Assembly (NCBI RefSeq): GCF_017639205.1
Contig: NZ_CP071139.1
Coordinates: forward strand, 6,261,501 to 6,325,500
Direction: 5' to 3'
Origin: Streptomyces nojiriensis
GTDB lineage: Bacteria; Actinomycetota; Actinomycetes; Streptomycetales; Streptomycetaceae
Length of the DNA: 64,000 nucleotides
Shown here: positions 7,278 through 15,886 of the stretch, one piece after another
Layout: each line of letters begins with the position of its first letter
Numbering within the stretch: position 1 is the stretch's first letter
The notes under the pieces: model-generated
Databases searched by the model: none
What the model was told of the DNA's origin: nothing
What the model saw: only the letters and a program-made list of their open reading frames with translations
Program-made: the position numbers and the translations under genes

Positions 7278-9527
7278 TTGGCTGTAATCGCACGCTGGTG
7301 CATGCGCCACCGCCTCCTCGCCGTCCTGATCTGGCTGCTCGCGTTCGGCGGGATCGCGGCGGCCGCAGTGACCGCCGGGTCGGCGTTCTCCAACGACTAC
7401 GAGGTCCCCGGCACCGAGTCCGGCAGGGCGAACGCCCTCCTGCGCGAGGCCTTCCACGGCCAGGGCGGCGACACCGACACCATCGTGTGGCGGGCCCCGG
7501 ACCGGCAGAGCGTGCGCACCCCGGACATCGAGCAGCGCATGACCCGGGCCCTGGAGGCCGTCGCCGGGCTCCCCGGCGTCGGATCGGTCGCCGGACCCTA
7601 CGGTCCCGCCCCCGAGAGCGCCGCCCGGATCAGCCCCGACGGGCGCACCGCCTACGCGGTGGTGACCTTCGACCAGCAGGCCGACTCCGTACCCAAGGCC
7701 CAGGCCAGGGCGGTCGTCGACGCGGCGAAGAACCCCACCACCGAGGCCGGCGGTCTCCAGGTCGAACTCGGCGGCCGCGCCATCCAGCTCACCGAGGCCC
7801 CCACCGCGCACCTCGCCGAGGTCATCGGCGTCGTCGTCGCGGCCCTGGTCCTCTTCCTGGCCTTCGGCTCGCTCGCCGCGAGCCTGCTGCCCATCGCGAC
7901 CGCCCTGGTCAGCGTGGGCACCGCCTATTTCGGCATCACGCTGCTCGGCCACGCGATGCCGGTCGCCGACTTCGCCCCGATGCTCGGCACCCTCATCGGC
8001 CTCGGCGTGGGCATCGACTACGCGCTGTTCATCGTCACCCGGCACCGCAAGGGCCTGGCGCGGGGCAGCACGGTCGAGGAGGCCGCGGCGAACGCCGTCG
8101 CCACCACCGGCCGGGCCGTCGTCTTCGCCGGTGCCACCGTCTGCATCGCACTGCTCGGCATGTTGGTGCTGCGGCTGAACTTCCTGAACGGCGTCGCGAT
8201 AGCGGCCTCCGTGACGGTGGTCCTCACGGTCGCCGCCTCGGTCACCCTGCTGCCCGCCCTCCTCTCGTACATAGGCATGCGCGCCCTCTCGCGCCGCGAG
8301 CGCCGCAAGCTCGCCGCCGAGGGGCCGCGTCCCGAGCAGACCTCCGGCTTCGCCGCCCGCTGGTCCGTCTTCGTCGAGCGGCACCCCAAGCTGCTGGGTG
8401 CCGTCGCCACCGCGGTCATGCTGGTGCTGGCCCTGCCCACCCTCTCCCTCCACCTGGGCACGTCCGACCAGGGCAACAACCCGGCCACCTCCACCACCCG
8501 GCAGGCCTACGACCTGCTGGCGGAGGGCTTCGGCCCCGGTACCAACGGCCCGCTCACCGTCGTGGCCCGGCTCGACGGCGCGGGCGACCGCCTCGCCGTG
8601 GACCAGCTGGCGCAGGCACTGCGCACGACCGAAGGCGTCGCCTCCACCGGCCCCGCCGTCCTCAACCGCAGCGGCGACACCGCCGTCCTGACCGTCGTAC
8701 CGGATTCCGCCCCCCAGTCCCGGGCCACGAGCGACCTCGTCGACAGACTCCGCCGGGACGTCATCCCGGCCGCCGGGCACGGGAACTCCATGGAGGTCCA
8801 CGTCGGCGGTGTGACGGCCGCCTACGACGACTTCGCCGAGGTCATCATCGGGAAGCTGCCGCTCTTCGTCGGCGTGGTCATCGCCCTCGGCTGCGTGCTC
8901 CTGCTGCTGGCCTTCCGGTCCATCGGCATCCCGCTCAAGGCGGCGGCCATGAACGTCGCGGCCGTCGCCTCCTCCTTCGGCGTCGTGGTCGCGATCTTCC
9001 AATGGGGCTGGGGCAGCGAGCTGCTGGGCCTGGGCAGTGCCGGCCCCATCGAGCCCTTCCTGCCCGTGATCATGGTGTCCGTCCTCTTCGGGCTGTCGAT
9101 GGACTATCAGGTCTTCCTCGTCAGCCGGATGTACGAGGAGTGGCTGGAGACCGGTGACAACCGGCGGGCCGTGCGCGTGGGCCTCGCCGAGACCAGCCGG
9201 GTCATCAACTCGGCGGCCGTCATCATGATCTCCGTCTTCCTGGCCTTCGTCCTCAGCGGCGACCGGATCATCGCGATGTTCGGCATCGCCCTCGCCGCGG
9301 CCGTGGCCCTCGACGCCTTCGTGCTGCGCACCCTCCTCGTCCCGGCCCTGATGCACCTGCTCGGCGGGGCCAACTGGTGGCTGCCCGCGTGGCTCGACCG
9401 GCGCCTGCCCCGGATCAGCATCGAGCCCCCCGAACACCGCCCGCATGCGAGACTTCCGAAGCAGCGGCCCGCTGCGGACCTTGCCACGAGCGAGGACGGC
9501 GCCGAGCCCGCCACCACCGCCCGGTGA
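7278..9527 (+). CDS. MMPL-family RND transporter
   Basis: A 749-residue membrane protein from TTG 7278, with CAGGGAG upstream. It has two matching halves: a membrane helix near residue 15, an extracytoplasmic loop, then a bundle of membrane helices (first half roughly residues 175-335, second half roughly 530-690). The motifs GLGVGIDYALFIVTRHR and LFGLSMDYQVFLVSRMYEEW mark the proton-relay helices of MMPL proteins. The hydrophilic C terminus ends in a Pro/Ala-rich tail. The family exports lipids or hydrophobic metabolites; the cargo here is unknown. The leader holds CACGAAACG repeats. Confidence 0.93.
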   Translation: MAVIARWCMRHRLLAVLIWLLAFGGIAAAAVTAGSAFSNDYEVPGTESGRANALLREAFHGQGGDTDTIVWRAPDRQSVRTPDIEQRMTRALEAVAGLPGVGSVAGPYGPAPESAARISPDGRTAYAVVTFDQQADSVPKAQARAVVDAAKNPTTEAGGLQVELGGRAIQLTEAPTAHLAEVIGVVVAALVLFLAFGSLAASLLPIATALVSVGTAYFGITLLGHAMPVADFAPMLGTLIGLGVGIDYALFIVTRHRKGLARGSTVEEAAANAVATTGRAVVFAGATVCIALLGMLVLRLNFLNGVAIAASVTVVLTVAASVTLLPALLSYIGMRALSRRERRKLAAEGPRPEQTSGFAARWSVFVERHPKLLGAVATAVMLVLALPTLSLHLGTSDQGNNPATSTTRQAYDLLAEGFGPGTNGPLTVVARLDGAGDRLAVDQLAQALRTTEGVASTGPAVLNRSGDTAVLTVVPDSAPQSRATSDLVDRLRRDVIPAAGHGNSMEVHVGGVTAAYDDFAEVIIGKLPLFVGVVIALGCVLLLLAFRSIGIPLKAAAMNVAAVASSFGVVVAIFQWGWGSELLGLGSAGPIEPFLPVIMVSVLFGLSMDYQVFLVSRMYEEWLETGDNRRAVRVGLAETSRVINSAAVIMISVFLAFVLSGDRIIAMFGIALAAAVALDAFVLRTLLVPALMHLLGGANWWLPAWLDRRLPRISIEPPEHRPHARLPKQRPAADLATSEDGAEPATTAR

Positions 9528-9566
9528 TCCGGCCACCCGCCGCCTGAGACCCAAGGAAGCCCCAGC

Positions 9567-10121
9567 ATGTTCTCGATAGACCTCGCCGAAGACGCCCGGA
9601 TGTTCCCGCTGGAGGCCCGGCACGCCCAGGAGTTCTTCGAGCACATCGAGCGCGGACGCGAATTCATCGGGCAGTACGTCGGCTTCCCGGACCGGGCCAC
9701 CGACCTCGACTCCGCCCGGGCCCTGCTCGCCAAGTACGCGGCGACGGCGGGGGAGGACGGCGCCCGGTTCTTCGGCATCCGGCTCGACGGCACCCTGGTG
9801 GGCGGGGTCCTCTTCCCGACGTTCGAGGCGCACTACGGCAACTGCGAGATCGGGTGCTGGCTGGAGCCCGACGCGGCCGGCCGGGGCCTGGTCACCAAGG
9901 CCTGCCAGGTCCTGATCGACTACGCCTTCGGCGAGCGCGGCATGCACCGCGTCGAGTGGCACGCGGCCTCCGGCAACAAGAAGAGCCTCGCCGTGGCCGC
10001 GCGCCTCGGGATGACCCGCGAAGGCGTCATGCGGGAGAACTACCTCCACCGCGGAGTCCGTCAGGACACCGAGGTCTGGTCGATCCTCTCCCGCGAATGG
10101 GCCGCGACCCGGTCCGCCTGA
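9567..10121 (+). CDS. RimJ/RimL-type GNAT acetyltransferase
   Basis: A 184-residue single-domain GNAT of the protein N-terminal acetyltransferase subgroup. Typical blocks are present: EIGCWLEPDAAGRGLVTKAC (acetyl-CoA loop), the HRVEWHAASGNKKSLAVAARLGM block and a C-terminal REWAATRS tail. The family acetylates alpha-amino groups of ribosomal proteins or small amines; the target here is not predictable. It follows the MMPL gene by 39 bases on the same strand and may be co-transcribed with it. Confidence 0.88.
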   Translation: MFSIDLAEDARMFPLEARHAQEFFEHIERGREFIGQYVGFPDRATDLDSARALLAKYAATAGEDGARFFGIRLDGTLVGGVLFPTFEAHYGNCEIGCWLEPDAAGRGLVTKACQVLIDYAFGERGMHRVEWHAASGNKKSLAVAARLGMTREGVMRENYLHRGVRQDTEVWSILSREWAATRSA

Positions 10122-10202
10122 GTCCGCCCCGGGCCCGGTCCGGGGGCGCCCCGTCACGGGCTCCGCCGACCGCCGGGCCCGCGCCGCCCGGAACCCGCCG
10201 AT

Positions 10203-10235
10203 TCTCAGAAAACTCTCAGACAGGGCGCCTACGGT
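10203..10235 (+). promoter_or_regulatory. Candidate promoter with 11-bp-spaced TCTCAG direct repeats
   Basis: TCTCAG occurs at 10203-10208 and again at 10214-10219, one helical turn apart, followed by a TACGGT -10-like hexamer at 10230-10235 and the ATG at 10243. Direct repeats at 11-bp spacing over the -35 are typical of OmpR-family response regulators. The geometry predicts a leaderless transcript. Confidence 0.5.
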
Positions 10236-10242
10236 GCCCCGC

Positions 10243-10833
10243 ATGGACACCACGAAGACCCCCGCCCCGAACGCCGCCGAGGCGGACACCACCCCGGCCG
10301 ACCTCGAAAAGGCCGAGACCCCCCAGGCGGCCGAGGCCGAGGCCGACTCCGCGGTCACCGACGAGGTCACCGAGTCGGACCTGGACGACGAGGCGTTCGC
10401 CGACGACCAGGCCGAGGACCGGGAGCCGAGCCAGGTCGGATCCGCCGCCTTCGCGGTCGTCGCCGCGGGTCTCGGCGTCGTCGCCCTCAGCGGCAGCTGG
10501 GTCGCGGGCATCGTGTCCGAGCGTGCGAGCGTCGCCGCCCGGCTGGAGCTGACCCAGGCCGCCGACGCCAATGCGCAGATCGCCGCCCAGTTCGTCGACC
10601 CGTGGCACAGCACCGCGATGGTGAACGGCATCTTCTCCGCCCTCGCCCTGATCATCGCCACCTTCGTGCTGGCCCTCCCCGCCTTCAGCAGCCCCGAGCG
10701 CACCCTCCCCACCTGGGTACGGTCCGTCTCCTGGGCGGGCATCGGGCTGGGCGCCCTCGGCGTACTGCTCTTCGTCCTCATGTACTTCGACCTCCTCCTC
10801 GCCATTCCCAAGGCGGCCGGAGCCGGCGCCTAG
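10243..10833 (+). CDS. Membrane protein with acidic Ala/Asp/Glu-rich N terminus
   Basis: A 196-residue protein from ATG 10243; a GTG 9 bases upstream is possible. Residues 1-65 are acidic and low complexity. Three hydrophobic stretches follow: AAFAVVAAGLGVVALSGSWV, GIFSALALIIATFVLALPAF and IGLGALGVLLFVLMYFDLLL. No known domain is recognised. The promoter carries tandem repeats that suggest two-component control. It is probably a cytoplasmic-membrane protein of unknown role. Confidence 0.78.
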   Translation: MDTTKTPAPNAAEADTTPADLEKAETPQAAEAEADSAVTDEVTESDLDDEAFADDQAEDREPSQVGSAAFAVVAAGLGVVALSGSWVAGIVSERASVAARLELTQAADANAQIAAQFVDPWHSTAMVNGIFSALALIIATFVLALPAFSSPERTLPTWVRSVSWAGIGLGALGVLLFVLMYFDLLLAIPKAAGAGA

Positions 10834-10999
10834 GCACTGCCTTAGGTCCGCAGGGACCGGCCCGGGGCTCCCCGGCCCCGGACTAAGGCCCCCTGCCCCC
10901 GGCAGATGCGGCATGCGACCGATGTGCCGGTACCCCCTGGGGCGCGAATCTTGGATCACACCGAACGAGGTGCCCGAGCAACGCGACCAGGGAGCAGAG

Positions 11000-11191
11000 A
11001 TGTTCGAGTACGAGATCGCCAACGCCGTCCGCAGCGCCGACCTCATCCGTGAGGCGGCCGAGTACCGCACGGCCCGGGCGGCGGGGCGGGCGCACCGCGC
11101 CTCCTCGCCGGACCAGGAACACCGGAGGCGGGTGAGAACGCTCCGGAGCCGGTTCACCCGCTCTGTCCGCTCCGCGCCGCGCACCGCGTGA
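11000..11191 (+). CDS. Small basic protein of unknown function
   Basis: A 63-residue protein from ATG 11000 with a good GGAGCAG ribosome site. It begins MFEYEIANAVRSADLIREA, a predicted amphipathic helix, and ends in an Arg-rich tail. Short proteins with this type of start recur in Streptomyces genomes without assigned function. It ends 71 bases before the chosen start of the large regulator gene and may be co-transcribed with it. Confidence 0.6.
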   Translation: MFEYEIANAVRSADLIREAAEYRTARAAGRAHRASSPDQEHRRRVRTLRSRFTRSVRSAPRTA

Positions 11192-11262
11192 ACTGACACG
11201 TGATGAGAAGCGCAGCGGTGGTGAGTGCCGCCGGACAGGACGTCTGTGCGATGCTCGGCGGC

Positions 11263-14200
11263 GTGGAGACCAGATCTGTCAGCCCGGTGTTCGTCGGCCG
11301 AGCCGATGAACTGGCCGTACTCACCGACGCATTGACCCGGGCCGCCGGGCAGGAACCGCAGGCGATGCTCATCGGGGGAGAGGCCGGAGTCGGCAAGACC
11401 CGGCTCACCGAGGAGTTCCTCTGCGAGGCGGACCGCCGCGGCGCCGTCGTCGCCGTCGGAGGCTGTGTGGAGATCGGGGCGGAGGGCCTTCCCTTCGCCC
11501 CGTTCTCGACGGCCCTGCGCACCCTGCACCGGCTGCTGCCCGGAGAACTGGCCTCCGCCGCCGCAGGCCAGGAGGACGAACTCGCCCGCATCCTGCCCGA
11601 ACTCGGCGACACCCCGCGCGGCCCGCACGACGAGGAGAGCACCGCCCGGCTCTTCGAACTGACGGCCCGGATGCTGGAGCGCCTCGCCGCCGACCGCACC
11701 GTCGTCCTCGTCCTGGAGGACCTGCACTGGGCGGACACCTCCACCCGGCATCTGCTCTCCTATCTCTTCCGCACCCTCGTCAGCGGCCGGCTCGTCATCG
11801 TCGCCACCTACCGCGCGGACGACGTGCACCGGCGTCACCCGCTGCGCCCGCTCCTCGCCGAGCTCGACCGGCTGCGCACCGTCCAGCGCATCGAGCTGTC
11901 CCGCTTCAACCGGGCCGAGGTACGCCGCCAGCTCGTCGGCATCCTCGCCGCGCAGCCCGACGAGGACTTCGTGGACTCCGTCTTCGACCGGTCGGACGGC
12001 AACGCCTTCTTCGTCGAGGAACTCGTTGCCTCCAAGGAGAGCGGCTGCCGCACCGGCCTCACCGAATCCCTGCGCGACCTGCTCCTCGTCCGGGTCGAGG
12101 TGCTCCCCGACGAGACCCAGGGGCTGGTGCGCATCGTCGCCGAGGGCGGCTCCACCGTGGAGTACCCGCTGCTGCGCGCCGTCGCCGGGCTCACCGAGGA
12201 CGAGCTGATCGAGGCGCTGCGCGCCGCCGTCGGGGCCAACATCCTGCTCGCCACCCCCGACGGCGACGGCTACCGCTTCCGGCACTCCCTGGTCCGCGAG
12301 GCCGTCAGCGACGACCTGCTGCCGGGGGAGCGGGCCCGCGTCAACCGCCGCTACGCCGAGGCCATGGAGGCCGACGGGACACTGGTCCGGGCCGAGGAGC
12401 GGGTCATCCGGCTGGCCAGCTACTGGTACCACGCGAACGACCCCGCCAAGGCGCTGCCCGCCGTACTCGCCGCCTCCGTGGCGGCCCGCCGCCGGCACGC
12501 CTACTCGGAGCAACTGCGCCTGCTGGAGCGGGCCATGGACCTGTGGGACAGCGCCCCGGAGGGCGTCCGCGAGGCGCTCCGCCCGGCGGACTACACCGAG
12601 GTGTACCCTCCGTGCGGCTGCGACCCGGCCACCACCGCGCTCCAGCGGCTCGACCTGCTGGCCGAGGCCACCGTGGCGGCGCGCTACGGCGGCGAGCGCG
12701 ACCGCGCCCTGAAGATCACGAAGACGGCGCTGCGCCTGCTGGAGGACGACCGAGATCCGCTGAGGGCCGCCTGGTTCTGGACCGAGCGCTCCCGGCTGAT
12801 CGCCGGCCTCGGGCGCGGCGACGGCTGGGAGGAGATAGCCAAGGCGCAGGACCTCGTCCGGGGGCTGCCCCCGTCCCAGGTGCACGCCGAGGTCCTGGTC
12901 CGGGCCGCGAGCTGGGGCATGCTCCACAAGCCGGGCCCCGGCAACCTCGCCGCCGCCGAACGCGCCGTCGAATACGCACGGATGGTCGGCGCCGAGGAGA
13001 CCGAGCTCAACGCCCGGATCACGGTCGGCGCTCTGCTCACCGACTCCGGCGACGCTCCGGGCGGTCTCGCCGAGATGCACGCGGTCCGGGAGCGGGCCAC
13101 GGAACTCGGGCTCACCATGCTGGCAGGGCGTGCGCATATCAATCTCACCTCTCAGTTGGAAAGCCTGGGCCGGTCCCGCGAAGCCGTGGAACTGGCCGAA
13201 CAAGGGGTCGAACTGGTCCGCAGATCCCGGCTGATGGACAGCGAGGCCTGGGTCTGCGGGAACAAGGCCGAGAGCCTCTACAGCCTCGGCCGCTGGGAGG
13301 AGGCCGCCGAGGCGGCCCGGCGCACCCTGCTCGTCGGCCAGAGCGCGGCCCCCCGCGGCTGTGCCTCCGCTCGGCTGGCCTACCTGGCCCTGGGCCGGGG
13401 CGAGTTGACCGAGGCCGCCCACCAGCTGGCTGCCGCCCACGTCCACTTCGGCAGCCACGAGACCCGGCCCCAGCCCCAGCACCGGATCCCGCTCTACCGC
13501 CTCGCGATCGGCCTGGCCGCGGCGGAGGGCCGGATCGCCGACGTCCGCGCCGAGACCTCCGCTGCCGCCGCCTACGGGTTCCCGCTCGGGCAGCACCGCT
13601 ACGCCTGGCCGCTGCTGCTCGCCGCCGCCACCGCGGAGGCGGACGCCCGGGGACTCCCGGCCGCCGAGGCCGGCCGGGACGCGGCCCTGGACGTGCTGCG
13701 CACCGCTGCCCGCCCCCTCGCCACCCCGGTCCCGGTGTGGACCGCCCACGCCGAGTACGTCCGGGCCGAACTGCGCCGGGCCGAGGCCCGGGACACCCTC
13801 GCCGACTGGACCGCCGTCGAGCAGGCCGTCCGCCCGCTGGAGCGCCCGTACCTGCTGGCCAGGGCCTGCCACCGGCTCGCGGAGGCCCTGCTGGCCGCCG
13901 GTGACCGGGAGCCCGCCGCCGCCCTGCTCCGCGAGGCCTATGCCACTGCCGAGCGGATCGGCGCACGCACCCTGCGCGAGGACCTGGCCCTGCTGGCCCG
14001 GCGCGCCCGCCTCCCGCTGACCGGCACCGACAGCGCCGCCGCCCCGCCGGCCTTGGAGACCGACCCGGTCGAGGCGCTCGGGCTGACCAGCCGCGAGCGG
14101 GACGTGCTGCGCCTGGTGGCGGCCGGCAGCACCAACCGGAAGATCGCCGAGGAGCTCTTCATCTCACCGAAGACGGCGAGCGTGCACGTCTCGAACATTC

Positions 14201-14319
14201 TGGCGAAGCTGGGCGTCACCGGCCGCGGCGAGGCGGCCGCCCTCGCCCACCGGCTGCGTCTCTTCGCCCCGCCGACCCCGGTCAGTCCCCGTCCGGAGGC
14301 TGCTCGTCCAGGCGTATGA
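11263..14319 (+). CDS. Large LuxR-family regulator with N-terminal ATPase (LAL-type)
   Basis: About 1018 residues. I prefer GTG 11263 (product begins METRSVSPVFVGRADE) because the conserved VGRADEL start of this family follows at once; in-frame ATG 11251 and GTG 11200 are alternatives. Walker A GGEAGVGKTR lies near residues 38-46 and Walker B VVLVLEDLHWAD near 150. The middle is helical and TPR-like. The C terminus is a LuxR helix-turn-helix: LTSRERDVLRLVAAG, then NRKIAEELFISPKTASVHVSN. Such proteins are ATP-dependent activators of catabolic or secondary-metabolite genes. The target is not evident from its neighbours. Confidence 0.92.
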   Translation: METRSVSPVFVGRADELAVLTDALTRAAGQEPQAMLIGGEAGVGKTRLTEEFLCEADRRGAVVAVGGCVEIGAEGLPFAPFSTALRTLHRLLPGELASAAAGQEDELARILPELGDTPRGPHDEESTARLFELTARMLERLAADRTVVLVLEDLHWADTSTRHLLSYLFRTLVSGRLVIVATYRADDVHRRHPLRPLLAELDRLRTVQRIELSRFNRAEVRRQLVGILAAQPDEDFVDSVFDRSDGNAFFVEELVASKESGCRTGLTESLRDLLLVRVEVLPDETQGLVRIVAEGGSTVEYPLLRAVAGLTEDELIEALRAAVGANILLATPDGDGYRFRHSLVREAVSDDLLPGERARVNRRYAEAMEADGTLVRAEERVIRLASYWYHANDPAKALPAVLAASVAARRRHAYSEQLRLLERAMDLWDSAPEGVREALRPADYTEVYPPCGCDPATTALQRLDLLAEATVAARYGGERDRALKITKTALRLLEDDRDPLRAAWFWTERSRLIAGLGRGDGWEEIAKAQDLVRGLPPSQVHAEVLVRAASWGMLHKPGPGNLAAAERAVEYARMVGAEETELNARITVGALLTDSGDAPGGLAEMHAVRERATELGLTMLAGRAHINLTSQLESLGRSREAVELAEQGVELVRRSRLMDSEAWVCGNKAESLYSLGRWEEAAEAARRTLLVGQSAAPRGCASARLAYLALGRGELTEAAHQLAAAHVHFGSHETRPQPQHRIPLYRLAIGLAAAEGRIADVRAETSAAAAYGFPLGQHRYAWPLLLAAATAEADARGLPAAEAGRDAALDVLRTAARPLATPVPVWTAHAEYVRAELRRAEARDTLADWTAVEQAVRPLERPYLLARACHRLAEALLAAGDREPAAALLREAYATAERIGARTLREDLALLARRARLPLTGTDSAAAPPALETDPVEALGLTSRERDVLRLVAAGSTNRKIAEELFISPKTASVHVSNILAKLGVTGRGEAAALAHRLRLFAPPTPVSPRPEAARPGV

Positions 14320-14470
14320 GCACCCTGCCGGAGTCGAGGTCTATGGGACCCCGTCCCGGATCGTTGTCATTGACGTCGGCCCGGGACAGCTCCAGGCGCT
14401 TCTTCTCCTCGTTCGTGTGCTTGCGTCCCGGGTTGAACAGCTCCTCGATCATGTTGAACACCACGCCCAC
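14282..14470 (-). CDS. Short conserved actinobacterial protein (DUF6191-like)
   Basis: A 62-residue protein from GTG 14470 with GAAGAGGG just upstream; ATG 14452 is an alternative. The sequence has the recurring pattern NMIEELFNPGRKHTNEEKKRLE, then NDPGRGPIDLDSGRV, seen in short Streptomyces proteins of unknown role. Its 3' end overlaps the convergent regulator gene by 38 bases, which is unusual for spurious ORFs and is supported by the strong family pattern. Confidence 0.72.
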   Translation of the reverse strand: MGVVFNMIEELFNPGRKHTNEEKKRLELSRADVNDNDPGRGPIDLDSGRVLIRLDEQPPDGD

Positions 14471-14503
14471 CGCCCTCTTCGCCCCCTGCCGGGGACGTGC
14501 TGG

Positions 14504-15742
14504 TCACCGCACCGTCAGGGTCAGGATCCTGTCGTCGCCCGCTTCCGGGGACCCGCGTCCGTCCGTCTCGCTCGTGACCAGCAGCAAGCGGTCCCCGCCG
14601 AGAGGCACCACCGTCCGCAGCCGCCCGTACTCGCCCTCGAGGAAGGGCTCGGGCTCCGCCACCAGCTGCGTCCCGGCCAGCGGGATCCGCCACAGCCGCT
14701 TGCCCTTCAGCCCGGCCATCCACACCGAACCCTCCGCCCACGCGATCCCGCTCGGCGAGGCCTCGTCGGTCTTCCACACGGCCACCGGATCCCGGAAGCC
14801 GGGCTTCCCCGCCTTCCCCTCGGCCTCGGGCCAGCCGTAATTGGCGCCGGGCTCGATCAGATTCAGCTCGTCCCAGGTGTTCTGGCCGAACTCGGCCGCC
14901 CACAGCCGTTTGTCCTTGTCCCAGGCGAGCCCCTGCACATTGCGGTGCCCGTAGGAGTAGACGACGGAATCCGCCTCCGGATTGCCGTGCACCGGATCCC
15001 CGTCCGGGGTCATCCGCAGGATCTTGCCGCCCAGCGACTTCTTGTCCTGCGCGAGCCCGGTGTCACCGGTCTCACCCGTCCCCGCGTAGAGCATCTTGTC
15101 CGGGCCGAAGGCGATCCGGCCGCCGTTGTGGATGAGGCCCTTGGGAATCCCCCGGAACACCGTGTCCGGAGCGCCCAGTTGCTGTCCGGCAGGTCTTTGT
15201 TCGTCGTACCGAAGCCGGGCGATGCGGTTGTCGGACTCGGTCGTGAAGTACACGTACACCAGCCGGTCCGACGCGAAGGCGGGTGACAGCGCGAGGCCCA
15301 GGAGCCCGCCCTCACCGCCCGGAGCCACCCCCGGCACCTCGCCGATCCGGGTCACCGCGCCCGAACCCGCAGCGACCCTGCTGATCGTCCCCTTGTCCCG
15401 CGAGGCGACGAGCAGGTCCCCGCCCGGCAGCGGGGCCACCCCCCACGGCGACTCCAGCCCCTTGGCCACCTCGCCGGTCACCGTCACGGTCCCCTTCGCC
15501 GGCGGGCCGGCGGCCTCCGGCGGCACGGATGGCGGTCTCCCCGACGGCCCCGGCGACCCGGAGCCCGCCGCGGCCGTGCCCGGTGGGGAGCCGCCCGGCC
15601 CCGCACCCGGTGCGCCCTGCGGCGAGCACCCCGCCGCCAGCAGGGCGCCGCAGCCGGCCAGCGCGAGCGCCGCCAGCACACCCCGGCCCCGCCCGCCCGC
15701 ACCCTCGGACCCCGCCTGCCCGGGAGAACTTCCGTATCGCAT
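14504..15742 (-). CDS. PQQ-dependent sugar dehydrogenase-like lipoprotein
   Basis: A 412-residue protein from ATG 15742 with GGGAG upstream. The N terminus is a lipoprotein signal: a hydrophobic core ending in LAGC or, a few residues on, LLAAGC. A Pro/Gly/Ser linker follows, then a six-bladed beta-propeller of the soluble glucose dehydrogenase (GSDH/Yli) family: SPWGVAPLPGGDLLVASR, GLLGLALSPAF, HNGGRIAFGPDKMLYAGTGE, GHRNVQGLAWD and ANYGWPEAEG. Members oxidise aldose sugars with PQQ and bound calcium, but many homologues lack proven activity and streptomycetes often make no PQQ. It acts outside the membrane. Confidence 0.88.
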   Translation of the reverse strand: MRYGSSPGQAGSEGAGGRGRGVLAALALAGCGALLAAGCSPQGAPGAGPGGSPPGTAAAGSGSPGPSGRPPSVPPEAAGPPAKGTVTVTGEVAKGLESPWGVAPLPGGDLLVASRDKGTISRVAAGSGAVTRIGEVPGVAPGGEGGLLGLALSPAFASDRLVYVYFTTESDNRIARLRYDEQRPAGQQLGAPDTVFRGIPKGLIHNGGRIAFGPDKMLYAGTGETGDTGLAQDKKSLGGKILRMTPDGDPVHGNPEADSVVYSYGHRNVQGLAWDKDKRLWAAEFGQNTWDELNLIEPGANYGWPEAEGKAGKPGFRDPVAVWKTDEASPSGIAWAEGSVWMAGLKGKRLWRIPLAGTQLVAEPEPFLEGEYGRLRTVVPLGGDRLLLVTSETDGRGSPEAGDDRILTLTVR

Positions 15743-15825
15743 GGCCCTGCTCCCTTCCGGTCCTCCGATCCTGCCCTTCACCCGTCTCAACAGCTCCGGC
15801 AGTTCCCGAAGTTCCACCACTCGTA

Positions 15826-15839
15826 CACTCGATCGAGTG
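15826..15839. promoter_or_regulatory. Perfect 14-bp palindrome upstream of the sugar dehydrogenase gene
   Basis: CACTCGATCGAGTG lies 84-97 bases upstream of the lipoprotein start, with an extra CCACTCG half-copy beside it. It looks like a dimeric repressor site. No regulator gene is adjacent. Confidence 0.4.
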
Positions 15840-15886
15840 GTTGTCCGGCCGCCCTCCGACCGGCCCCGGCCCGCGCCGGTGCCGGA

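Noticed and set aside
7215..10811. A very long open frame (about 1198 codons) on the minus strand across the MMPL, GNAT and membrane protein genes
   Set aside because: It is antisense to three well-supported genes, has Arg/Gly/Ala low-complexity content and no domain; it results from GC bias.
10216..13872. A 1218-codon minus-strand open frame opposite the LuxR/ATPase regulator
   Set aside because: Mirror of a strongly supported coding frame with Walker and LuxR motifs; no motif of its own.
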